A stretch of DNA of 6,510 nucleotides from CAYOMP01 sp964405075 (GTDB lineage Bacteria; Bacillota; Clostridia; Lachnospirales; Lachnospiraceae), in NCBI GenBank assembly GCA_964405075.1, contig CAYOMP010000161.1:1-6510 (forward strand). Reading direction: 5' to 3'. A program made the position numbers and the translations under genes. Shown one piece after another: positions 1-5,778 of the stretch (its first letter is position 1; the number at the start of each line of letters is the position of its first letter). The notes under the pieces are model-generated. The model had not been told where the DNA came from. It saw only the letters and a program-made list of their open reading frames with translations, and ran no database searches.

Positions 1-1256
1 AACCTAGCGAAACAATCTTTACATTTATCCTTTGCATAAACATTACAAAGTTTAAATTCATCTCGTATTTCCGTATTTTTAATACCCTCATCAACATTTC
101 CCATAAGGAACTTTTCTTCTCCAACAAACTGATGACATGGATACAAATCTCCCCAAGGAGTAACGGCTAAATATTCTGTTCCTGAACCACATCCTGATAA
201 ACGTTTAGCAACACATGGTCCACCTTCCAAATCAATCATAAAATGGAAGAAATTAAATCCTCTTCCTTCTTTTTCTCTCTTAATCATTTCAACTGCTAAC
301 TTGTCATATTCTTCAAAAATTGTTGGCAAATCAGCTTCTTTTAATGAATACTCTTCATCATCTGCAGCTACTACTGGTTCAACAGAAATCTGCTTAAATC
401 CCATATCTGCAAGATGTAATACGTCCTTAGAAAAGTCTAAATTATGATGAGTAAAGGTTCCCCTTACATAGTAATTATTCTGATTTCTGCTCTCTGCAGT
501 CTTAATAAATTTAGGAACTATCAAATCATAACTTCCGGCACCTTTTCTAAAAGGTCTCATGAAGTCATGAACTTCCTTTCTACCATCTATACTGAGTACG
601 ATATTACTCATCTCTTTATTAGCAAACTCTAATATATCATCATTAAGCAATACACCATTTGTTGTCAACGTAAACCTAAACTTCTTATTGTGAATTGCTT
701 CCTGTTCTCTACCATATTTCACTAAATCCTTAACAACCTGCCAATTCATTAATGGCTCCCCACCAAAGAAATCAACTTCAAGATTTCTTCTGTTTCCAGA
801 ATTGGCAATAAGAAAATCTAATGCCTTTTTTCCAACCTCGTAAGACATTAATGCACGCCTTCCATGATATTCTCCTTCTTCTGCAAAACAATATCTACAT
901 GCAAGATTACAATCATGGGCAATATGTAAACATAAAGCCTTAACAACAGTCTGTCTCTTCTTAAAATCCATAATGTAATCCTTGTATACATCTCGTGTAA
1001 ACAAAGATTCATCTTCAATAAGCTCTTTAACGTCACTTATTGCTTCTAATAGCTCTTCTTTTGAATATTTATTCTCTAAAGGTTTGATAACCTTATCTTC
1101 TACCTCATTGTCTTCAAGAAATCTCTTAGGATCCTCTGAATCTAATTCATTTAATAATGCTACCACATCATAAACCAAATCATCTACTACGTGAATTGCT
1201 CCACTAGCAACATCAAGTAAAATGTCATAGCCATTATTCTTATACTGATGAACCAC
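1..1256 (-). CDS. scfB: SCIFF ranthipeptide maturase, radical SAM/SPASM enzyme (3' end outside window)
   Basis: This cytoplasmic radical SAM enzyme is expected to install thioether bonds between cysteines and threonine or other residues of the adjacent SCIFF peptide. Seen: 418 codons with no stop before the window edge. Residues 1-90 (MVHQYKNNGYDILLDV...) match the N-terminal peptide-recognition region of CteB-type maturases. The SAM cluster motif is C116-x3-C120-x2-C123 in CNLACRYCFAEEG, followed by FFGGEPL. The SPASM cysteines include C348, C356, C374, C404, C412 and C415. Characterised relatives are about 450 residues, so only a short tail is missing. The start is GTG at 1256: an in-frame TGA lies six codons upstream, no ATG lies between, and AAAGGAG stands 9 nt before it. 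Family members begin MVHQYK. The gene follows scfA on the same strand after an unusual 269-bp structured spacer. The family call is very secure; the exact cross-link chemistry is inferred. Confidence 0.96.
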   Translation of the reverse strand, partial: MVHQYKNNGYDILLDVASGAIHVVDDLVYDVVALLNELDSEDPKRFLEDNEVEDKVIKPLENKYSKEELLEAISDVKELIEDESLFTRDVYKDYIMDFKKRQTVVKALCLHIAHDCNLACRYCFAEEGEYHGRRALMSYEVGKKALDFLIANSGNRRNLEVDFFGGEPLMNWQVVKDLVKYGREQEAIHNKKFRFTLTTNGVLLNDDILEFANKEMSNIVLSIDGRKEVHDFMRPFRKGAGSYDLIVPKFIKTAESRNQNNYYVRGTFTHHNLDFSKDVLHLADMGFKQISVEPVVAADDEEYSLKEADLPTIFEEYDKLAVEMIKREKEGRGFNFFHFMIDLEGGPCVAKRLSGCGSGTEYLAVTPWGDLYPCHQFVGEEKFLMGNVDEGIKNTEIRDEFKLCNVYAKDKCKDCFAR

Positions 1257-1265
1257 TGTAATGGT

Positions 1266-1272
1266 CTCCTTT
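1266..1272 (-). promoter_or_regulatory. Ribosome binding site that fixes the GTG start of scfB
   Basis: On the minus strand AAAGGAG is followed by 9 nt and then GTG (1256-1254). The in-frame TGA at 1274-1272 overlaps this site, so translation cannot begin further upstream. GTG is the only common start codon in frame after that stop; ATT at 1262-1260 is the sole rarer alternative. Confidence 0.85.
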
Positions 1273-1295
1273 CAACATATCTTATATCATACAAC

Positions 1296-1332
1296 GAGTG
1301 TGTTTTGGAAAAATATACACCAAAACACACTC
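1296..1332 (-). repeat. Perfect 13-bp inverted repeat (hairpin) in the scfB leader
   Basis: GAGTGTGTTTTGG (1296-1308) and CCAAAACACACTC (1320-1332) are exact reverse complements around an 11-nt AT-rich loop. The hairpin ends 23 nt upstream of the scfB ribosome binding site. There is no T-run after the stem on either strand, so it is more likely an mRNA stability or processing structure, a protein site, or the end of a mobile repeat than a terminator. Confidence 0.75.
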
Positions 1333-1390
1333 CCAAAATATCGCACACAAACGAATATTCTCAATCCGTTTCGCTGTTTGCTCATAACAT

Positions 1391-1414
1391 TATACAGCCA
1401 CTTTGTGGCATATA
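1391..1414 (-). repeat. Compact hairpin in the scfA-scfB spacer
   Basis: In the minus-strand RNA, GCCAC (1409-1405) pairs with GTGGC (1401-1397) across an AAA loop. Flanking TATAT and GTATA extend the stem to about ten pairs with a one-base bulge and a U.G pair. It is the middle of the three hairpins in this spacer. Confidence 0.5.
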
Positions 1415-1419
1415 AACTA

Positions 1420-1446
1420 TGTAAAACACGCTTTGCTTGTTTCACA
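1420..1446 (-). repeat. 12-bp imperfect hairpin with 3-nt loop in the scfA-scfB spacer
   Basis: In the minus-strand RNA, TGTGAAACAAGC pairs with GCGTGTTTTACA around an AAA loop, with one A/G mismatch and one G.U pair. In the plus-strand RNA the G.U pair becomes an A/C mismatch, so the structure suits the scfA-scfB transcript better. The tail lacks a U-tract. Confidence 0.55.
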
Positions 1447-1525
1447 AGTTATCGCAACACTCACTAAACAATCTTACAGGCAGATTATTCCTCTCATTGT
1501 ATTGCGTAAATCAAAGCACTATATA

Positions 1526-1666
1526 TTATTTATTTTCGCAGCTCTGATTTCCTACTGTACATGATGTTTTACATGCAGACTGGCATGAAGTCTGGCATTC
1601 TCCACATCCGCCTTTTTTCATTGTATTTTTTAAATTCTTAGTATTTAATGTTTTTACATGTTTCAT
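1526..1666 (-). CDS. scfA: Six-cysteine ranthipeptide precursor SCIFF
   Basis: This is the ribosomally made precursor that the neighbouring radical SAM enzyme should cross-link with thioethers. It has 46 residues, from MKHVKTLNTKNLKNT to CENK. A basic leader is followed by six cysteines in the last 26 residues: C21, C24, C28, C32, C36 and C43, in the pattern C-x2-C-x3-C-x3-C-x3-C-x6-C that gives SCIFF (six cysteines in forty-five residues) its name. From memory of the characterised relative CteA, a thioether forms between Cys32 and Thr37; both are present here at the same numbers (C32 K T S C T37). A strong AAGGAGG (1682-1676) lies 9 nt before the ATG, and a near-consensus promoter lies upstream. 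It is too short for ordinary ORF thresholds and easily missed. The maturation and biological role of the final product are not shown by the sequence; regulatory or signalling roles have been proposed for clostridial ranthipeptides. Confidence 0.97.
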   Translation of the reverse strand: MKHVKTLNTKNLKNTMKKGGCGECQTSCQSACKTSCTVGNQSCENK

Positions 1667-1715
1667 ACCTAAAAACCTCCTTGTATTATTTGACATAAGT
1701 CTATATATCTAATGT

Positions 1716-1744
1716 ATTATATCATATCTTTTTTTCCATAGCAA
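1716..1744 (-). promoter_or_regulatory. Sigma-A-type promoter of scfA
   Basis: On the minus strand the -35 is TTGCTA (1744-1739), the spacer is exactly 17 nt, and the -10 is a perfect TATAAT (1721-1716). Transcription should start near 1709, giving a leader of about 43 nt before the scfA ATG. The AAGGAGG site follows, so this looks like strong constitutive-type expression. Confidence 0.75.
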
Positions 1745-1931
1745 CTGAAACATTTTGTGCATAACAATTATAAACTTTTCTATTTTACAGTTCATTTGCA
1801 AATCTTTCGTTCCAAATTCAGATACACATAAGCCTACTTATTTCCCATTAAAATTCCTACGTATCTTCCCCAAGGATAATATTGTTAAAATCGCTGATAA
1901 ACCTTAAATTTTTTCAGTTGTTTTCACATTG

Positions 1932-1960
1932 TTTTTTGTTGTTTTATTTTGTATTATAAT
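1932..1960 (+). promoter_or_regulatory. Probable promoter of the GH105 gene
   Basis: A perfect TATAAT (1955-1960) lies about 40 nt upstream of the GH105 start. The region at -35 spacing is a T-run (TTTTTT, 1932-1937) rather than TTGACA, so the promoter is recognisable mainly by its -10. A weak -35 would fit a gene that needs an activator or is tightly controlled. Confidence 0.5.
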
Positions 1961-1975
1961 AATGTATTTTGTATT
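1945..1975 (+). repeat. 11-bp direct repeat around the GH105 -10 box
   Basis: TATTTTGTATT occurs exactly at 1945-1955 and 1965-1975, 20 bp apart or about two helical turns, with TATAAT between and overlapping the first copy. It may be a regulator-binding pair; simple AT-rich slippage is the alternative. Confidence 0.5.
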
Positions 1976-2001
1976 GTATGCTAACGTTTAGGAGGTATGA
2001 T

Positions 2002-3111
2002 ATGACAAACGAATTATTACTACAAAAAATAGACCTAGTAGTTGAAAAACTAATGAACCTCGGTGCTCCAGACTGCGACACCGACATTTCAAATAAAGAC
2101 AGTTTAGCAAAAGGACTAATTCCTCGTGATTTCGGTATTAGTGAATGGGATTGGCCACAGGGTGTAGGTCTATATGGACTTAATAAATTAAATAACTACT
2201 ACGGTGACAACAGATATAGTGAGTTCTTTAAAAATTGGTACAAAAACAATCTTGAAATCGGGCTACCATCAAAAAATGTAAATACAACAGCACCATATCT
2301 TACTTTGGTAGATTTATTAGATGTTCTTAATGATCCTATCTATGAAGATATGTGTATAAAACAGGCTAACTGGTTAATGGAATGTCTGCCTAGAACTCGT
2401 GAAGGAGCTTTCCAACATGTAACCAGTGCAATAGGTGACAGATTAGGGGTTCGCTTGAACGAAAGTGAAATGTGGATTGATACTATTTTTATGACTGTAT
2501 TATTCCTAAATAAAATGGGACATAAATATAATCGTCAAGATTGGATTAGCGAAGCAACTCACCAGATTCTGTTACATATCAAATATTTATACGAAAAGAA
2601 AACAGGTCTTTTTTACCATGGTTGGAGTTTTAATGAAAATAGCAATTTTGGTGGTATTTTCTGGTGTAGAGGAAACTCTTGGTTTACATTTGGTATAATT
2701 GATTATTTAGAAGTATGTAATGATACACTTGATGCGGGTGTTAAAACATTTTTAATTGATACCTTTAAAGCTCAGGTTAATGCATTAATCAAATTACAGG
2801 CTCCATCTGGTTTATGGCATACTGTATTGGATGATCCTACCAGCTATGAAGAAGTATCTGGCTCTGCTGCAATTATTACAGGTATTATCAAAGGTATCAA
2901 GCTTGGAATTTTGGATTCTTCTTATCAAAAATATGCCGATAAAGCTATTGATGCCATTTGCAAAAATATAGATAGCGATGGTACTGTATTAAACGTTTCT
3001 GGTGGAACAGGAATGGGATATGATGCCGATCACTACAAAAATATTATTATTGCACCAATGGCATATGGTCAGTCATTAACATTAGTTGCTCTTTTCGAAG
3101 CATTAAAATAA
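2002..3111 (+). CDS. GH105 unsaturated rhamnogalacturonyl hydrolase (YteR-like)
   Basis: This intracellular enzyme should hydrolyse the unsaturated galacturonyl residue from disaccharides left by rhamnogalacturonan lyases, a late step of pectin use. Length is 369 residues, normal for the (alpha/alpha)6-barrel family. Visible landmarks: WDWPQGVGLYGL (50-60), NTTAPYLTLVDLLD (94-107), MWIDTIFM (157-164) with D160 as the likely equivalent of the catalytic Asp143 of YteR, GLFYHGWSF (202-210), WCRGNSWF (221-228), GLWHTVLDDP (270-279) and EEVSGSAA (283-290). There is no signal peptide or membrane segment. I choose ATG 2002, not the in-frame ATG at 1969, because AGGAGG (1990-1995) lies 6 nt before it. 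The gene is monocistronic, divergent from scfA and ends in its own terminator. No transporter, lyase or regulator is adjacent, so its exact substrate among unsaturated uronyl sugars is inferred. Confidence 0.92.
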   Translation: MTNELLLQKIDLVVEKLMNLGAPDCDTDISNKDSLAKGLIPRDFGISEWDWPQGVGLYGLNKLNNYYGDNRYSEFFKNWYKNNLEIGLPSKNVNTTAPYLTLVDLLDVLNDPIYEDMCIKQANWLMECLPRTREGAFQHVTSAIGDRLGVRLNESEMWIDTIFMTVLFLNKMGHKYNRQDWISEATHQILLHIKYLYEKKTGLFYHGWSFNENSNFGGIFWCRGNSWFTFGIIDYLEVCNDTLDAGVKTFLIDTFKAQVNALIKLQAPSGLWHTVLDDPTSYEEVSGSAAIITGIIKGIKLGILDSSYQKYADKAIDAICKNIDSDGTVLNVSGGTGMGYDADHYKNIIIAPMAYGQSLTLVALFEALK

Positions 3112-3152
3112 TATGCAAGTGTGCATAGATTAAAACTAAAGATATGAGTTTT

Positions 3153-3203
3153 ATCCTCTTAGATTGATGTTAAATAAATATTAATCCAAGAGGATATTTT
3201 TAT
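3153..3203 (+). terminator. Intrinsic terminator after the GH105 gene
   Basis: ATCCTCTT (3153-3160) pairs with AAGAGGAT (3188-3195). After a single A/C mismatch the stem continues with GATTGATGT against ATATTAATC, using two G.U pairs, around a 7-nt loop. The stem is followed by ATTTTTAT. The G.U pairs and T-tract both favour the plus strand; the minus side has no T-run, so it is not a good terminator for the convergent DUF5688 gene. Two smaller inverted repeats, at 3112-3127 (TATGCA/TGCATA) and 3131-3153, precede it. Confidence 0.8.
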
Positions 3204-3315
3204 GTCAAAGCAAAAAACTATCACCGGAACGAAAAGTTTTTATAAGCAGCTTTATTGAACACTATCATCCGTAAGATAGCCAAAACTTTCCATAAATTCT
3301 TTGATTCATTACAAG

Positions 3316-4224
3316 CTATAATGAAATAGAAATAGAATTTGTTTTTCTACTATAAATATATACATTGTCAGATAGAATCTCTTCCAAAGCGACCTGAGTC
3401 ATATTAACCTCTCTTACCATTTGTGCCAATTCTCCCGAACCATCCACTCTATTAACCGGAATCATTATAAGTTCATGAACAGATGATGGTAAAATAAAAA
3501 TATCACTATTCATTTTTTCGGCAAATTCCTTGATAACATTAGGATATAACATACACGCTGCCCCATATATGCGCTTTTTATTAGTCATCACGTACATTGG
3601 CGTATTATCATCACCTATTTCTTCCGCTATTTCCATACCTAATTCTTCACTCATCTCTTCAACTATAATATCACTTAATTTTTTAATTTCGCATTCTAAA
3701 ATATCAGGGGTATTCTTTGAAGCCACTTCTACCATATCCTCTATATCTTTCCCCCACATTTCTAAATGCTTATTATTAATGAGAACTGTAGCATTTTCAA
3801 ATTTACTGTTAGAAACCAAATAGTAAAAAACTACAGCTAAATTCATATATTTCACATGAGGAATGGTTTCTAGCAGTTCTTTATTTCTGTTATAATTAAT
3901 CACCTTATATACTATCCTTTCTGAAACTTTTTCATATTCTTTAAAAAAATCCATATTAGGACACTGTAGCATAGCATTTTTTCTCTCAAATATATGAGTT
4001 ATATCCCTTACCAATTCCTCTATTGGACAGCCTTCCTTATAGCTTTCATAAAAATCATTTAAATATATTGTTGGTGAAACATTTCTATTTTTTGCAAAAA
4101 CAGAAATTCCATCTAATTTAACAGAATTATTCTTAATGACCGTATGTAATCTAACTTCACCCTCCTCTCCTATTAAGTCACTTACTCTTTGTGTCATTTC
4201 TTCCTTAAACTGTATGTAATTCAT
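3316..4224 (-). CDS. DUF5688 family protein, function unknown
   Basis: I recognise this as a DUF5688 protein, a family I associate with Lachnospiraceae, often in several copies per genome. No function is established to my knowledge. It has 302 residues, is soluble, and has no signal peptide or membrane helix. Landmarks: MNYIQFKEEM at the start, KNNSVKLDGI (31-40), PTIYLNDFYESY (51-62), HLEMWG (153-158), NTPDIL (171-176), an acidic stretch at 188-206, MYVMTNKKRIYGAACMLYP (210-228) and ILPSSVHELIMIP (244-256). I prefer the Met at 4224: family proteins begin this way, and AAAGGA lies just upstream. An in-frame ATG at 4236 would add four residues but has only GGCAGG one base before it. The gene stands alone, convergent with GH105. 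No clear terminator is visible after its TAG. Confidence 0.85.
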   Translation of the reverse strand: MNYIQFKEEMTQRVSDLIGEEGEVRLHTVIKNNSVKLDGISVFAKNRNVSPTIYLNDFYESYKEGCPIEELVRDITHIFERKNAMLQCPNMDFFKEYEKVSERIVYKVINYNRNKELLETIPHVKYMNLAVVFYYLVSNSKFENATVLINNKHLEMWGKDIEDMVEVASKNTPDILECEIKKLSDIIVEEMSEELGMEIAEEIGDDNTPMYVMTNKKRIYGAACMLYPNVIKEFAEKMNSDIFILPSSVHELIMIPVNRVDGSGELAQMVREVNMTQVALEEILSDNVYIYSRKTNSISISL

Positions 4225-4276
4225 TTTTCCTTTCATACCTGCCAGGATAGTATGCCTTTCCTATTTTATTTATGGC

Positions 4277-4282
4277 ATTATA
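4277..4282 (-). promoter_or_regulatory. Candidate -10 box for the DUF5688 gene
   Basis: A perfect TATAAT on the minus strand lies 52 nt before the preferred start at 4224. No good -35 is found at 15-18 nt; the best is TAATTG-like. It is the only convincing -10 in the interval, but AT-rich DNA yields such matches by chance. Confidence 0.4.
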
Positions 4283-4318
4283 AAAAAACATAATTTACCA
4301 ATTACCATTTAATTGTAT

Positions 4319-4414
4319 TTAGTTATAATTTTCTTGATTAATTTCTGCACGACCGTGCTTGAAAAAGATAATAAATGCTTTTTGCATTTTAGAAACATCT
4401 GGATATAATTCTTT
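4319..4414 (-). pseudogene. Possible C-terminal remnant of an unidentified gene
   Basis: Minus-strand codons 4414-4322 read KELYPDVSKMQKAFIIFFKH then GRAEINQENYN and a TAA, 31 residues preceded by an in-frame stop. The residue composition looks protein-like in an otherwise non-coding stretch, but the internal ATG at 4387 has no ribosome binding site and I recognise no family. It may be the decayed end of an older gene or chance. The whole 4225-4586 interval contains no intact gene. Confidence 0.2.
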
Positions 4415-4448
4415 TTAAAGATTTTTGAATTATATAAAAGATTCTCTA

Positions 4449-4478
4449 GAAAATCCCACGGACAAGAAATCCGCGGGA
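4449..4478 (-). terminator. Intrinsic terminator downstream of efp
   Basis: In the minus-strand RNA, TCCCGCGGA (4478-4470) pairs with TCCGTGGGA (4462-4454) around TTTCTTG and is followed by TTTTC. The nine-pair GC-rich stem has one G.U pair that becomes an A/C mismatch on the other strand, which supports minus-strand use. It lies about 110 nt after the efp stop, so it probably ends the aroD-aroK-yqeG-efp transcription unit. Confidence 0.75.
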
Positions 4479-4586
4479 ATAGTTTACTTCAATAACAATA
4501 AGACTACTATGCATACATAGACATTCGCATCGTGTTGCAAAGCCCAAATCCGCATTACGTAAATCTTATAAACATTAATCTACTGA

Positions 4587-5144
4587 CTAAACACGAGATA
4601 AATATTCTCCAGTACGTGTATCAATCTTGATAACATCATCCTGGTTAACAAATAATGGTACATATACAGTAGCTCCAGTTTCAACAACTGCTGGCTTAGT
4701 AGCACCTGTAGCTGTATCACCTTTTACACCTGGTTCTGTGTTTGTAATCTGAAGTTCAACAAATAATGGTGGTTCAACAGCGAATACATTTCCATTATGA
4801 GAACAGATTTTACACATTTCGTTTTCTTTAACAAATTTTAAAGAATCTCCAATGTCAGCTGCATTTAAAGCAATCTGTTCGTATGTTTCAACATCCATGA
4901 AGTGATATAAATCACCATCTGAGTATAAATACTGCATATCATTTCTGTCAATACGAGCCTGTGGACATTTTTCAGTTGGTCTGAAAGTTTTTTCAACCAC
5001 ACCACCACTCTTGATGTTTTTTAATTTTGTTCTAACGAAAGCAGCACCCTTACCTGGCTTAACGTGCTGAAATTCGATTATCTGGTATATATTATTATCT
5101 AATTCGATAGTTATACCATTTCTAAAATCTCCTGCTGATATCAT
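4587..5144 (-). CDS. efp: Translation elongation factor P
   Basis: EF-P binds between the ribosomal P and E sites and relieves stalling at consecutive prolines. The 185-residue length is standard for the three-domain protein. Domain I begins MISAGDFRNGITIELDN and carries the loop PGKGAAFVRTK, with K32 at its tip. K32 corresponds to the residue modified in many bacteria (beta-lysylated K34 in E. coli, 5-aminopentanolated K32 in Bacillus subtilis); the modifying enzyme is not in this window. Domain II includes MQYLYSDGDLYHFMD (71-85). Domain III ends with VNQDDVIKIDTRTGEYLSRV. The start is supported by AAGGAGG (5160-5154), 9 nt upstream. It follows the yqeG-type gene on the same strand after 115 nt and is closed by the terminator at 4478-4449. 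Confidence 0.98.
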   Translation of the reverse strand: MISAGDFRNGITIELDNNIYQIIEFQHVKPGKGAAFVRTKLKNIKSGGVVEKTFRPTEKCPQARIDRNDMQYLYSDGDLYHFMDVETYEQIALNAADIGDSLKFVKENEMCKICSHNGNVFAVEPPLFVELQITNTEPGVKGDTATGATKPAVVETGATVYVPLFVNQDDVIKIDTRTGEYLSRV

Positions 5145-5210
5145 TACGATATTCCTCCTTAAAATAACTGGATTATATTTATATTTATTATAATTACCAC
5201 ATTCTATTAC

Positions 5211-5239
5211 ATTCTATAATAAATAGCCATATTTTTCAA
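5211..5239 (-). promoter_or_regulatory. Candidate promoter of efp
   Basis: On the minus strand TTGAAA (5239-5234) and TAGAAT (5216-5211) are 17 nt apart, each one base from consensus. Other -10-like boxes (TATAAT at 5192-5187 and 5177-5172, TAGAAT at 5206-5201) lie closer to the gene but have weaker -35 partners. With no terminator after the upstream gene, efp could be made both from here and by read-through. Confidence 0.55.
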
Positions 5240-5259
5240 CTACTTTTTACATTAAGCAA

Positions 5260-5763
5260 CTATTTCTTCTTATTTTTTCTCTTATAAAAATATAAAACAA
5301 TTTTTTCTAAATAACGCTTAAGTACTATTTGAATCTCTTCTTTTGGATGTATTGGTTTAACTAATATAGTCTTCAATCCTGCTCTATTAGCTCCATAAAC
5401 ATCAGTAAAAATCTGGTCGCCTACAAATAAAGTATTAGATGTATCTGTCCCCAATACTTCCATAGCCTTCTGGTATCCCTTTACAGAAGGCTTGTGAGCA
5501 TCAAAAATGTAATTAACCTTAACATCATCATTAAACATCTTTACACGTTGTTCTTTGTTATTAGATATTAGACAACAACCAAACCCTATTTGTTTTAATT
5601 TTTCAAAAAAATCTATAGCTTGTTTAGTAGCTGGCGCTCCGTGTGGAACCAATGTATTATCTATATCAAATAATACTCCTCTATATCCTTCGTTATACAA
5701 TTTTTCAAAATCAATAATATATGTAGAATCTACATATTCATTAGGGTAAAATCTTTCTAACAT
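5260..5763 (-). CDS. yqeG: YqeG-family HAD (subfamily IIIA) phosphatase
   Basis: This is a HAD-superfamily phosphohydrolase of 167 residues, as usual for the YqeG family, whose physiological substrate is uncertain. The Asp-based motifs are intact: motif I DIDNTL with nucleophile D33 and acid/base D35, motif II SNN (67-69), the lysine region HKPSVKGYQKAM (90-101), and motif IV VGDQIFTDVYGAN with D116 and D121. The protein starts MLERFYPNEY, typical of the family, and ends in a short hydrophobic stretch (IVLYFY) and a very basic tail (KRKNKKK) that could touch membrane or RNA. AAAAGGA 7 nt before ATG supports the start and sits against the aroK stop, leaving only 15 nt between the genes, so they should share an mRNA. 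The family call is firm; the substrate is unknown. Confidence 0.93.
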   Translation of the reverse strand: MLERFYPNEYVDSTYIIDFEKLYNEGYRGVLFDIDNTLVPHGAPATKQAIDFFEKLKQIGFGCCLISNNKEQRVKMFNDDVKVNYIFDAHKPSVKGYQKAMEVLGTDTSNTLFVGDQIFTDVYGANRAGLKTILVKPIHPKEEIQIVLKRYLEKIVLYFYKRKNKKK

Positions 5764-5778
5764 ACTATCTTCCTTTTA

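Larger units (their letters stand above)
1257..1525 (-). other. Structured spacer between scfA and scfB, no gene
   Basis: This 269-bp gap in the ranthipeptide transcript has no open frame with a ribosome binding site and family resemblance. It contains at least three hairpins: 1296-1332, 1391-1414 and 1420-1446. None is followed by a U-tract on the minus strand, so none looks like a standard intrinsic terminator. A segment of about 167 bp (1296-1462) is bounded by short inverted ends, GAGTGT and ACACTC, which would suit a small dispersed repeat inserted into the operon, although no target-site duplication is evident. Compact stems with G.U pairs that form only in the minus-strand RNA favour a role in that transcript. 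TATAAT (1394-1389, minus strand) could act as a secondary -10 for scfB, but its -35 is poor. Confidence 0.6.

Noticed and set aside
1261..1467. 68-codon plus-strand reading frame across the scfA-scfB spacer
   Set aside because: No ribosome binding site, composition follows the hairpins, antisense to the ranthipeptide transcript, and no recognisable family.
1501..1512. Near-identical 12-mer (GATTTACGCAAT / GATTTACGTAAT on the minus strand) after both the scfA and efp stop codons (second copy 4554-4565)
   Set aside because: One mismatch in 12 between two AT-rich non-coding regions is close to what chance allows, and the flanks do not align.
1794..1803. ATTTGCAAAT perfect palindrome in the divergent scfA-GH105 intergenic region
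   Set aside because: Only 10 bp, AT-rich, distant from both promoters and without a second copy; not enough for an operator call. I see no riboswitch, tRNA or other element in 1745-1931.
3202..3258. 18-codon ORF (MSKQKTITGTKSFYKQLY) with GAGG 8 nt upstream after the GH105 gene
   Set aside because: Its ribosome binding site and start are parts of the GH105 terminator. Scattered protein-like strings in other frames just downstream (3259-3315) might be an old transposase or gene scrap, but I cannot support an identification.
3530..3823. 97-codon plus-strand ORF inside the DUF5688 gene
   Set aside because: Antisense shadow of a recognised coding region, with no ribosome binding site.
4347..4389. 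Small inverted repeats GCACG/CGTGC and AAATGC/GCATTT
   Set aside because: Short stems with no T-tract in the right place and no gene end beside them; likely chance.
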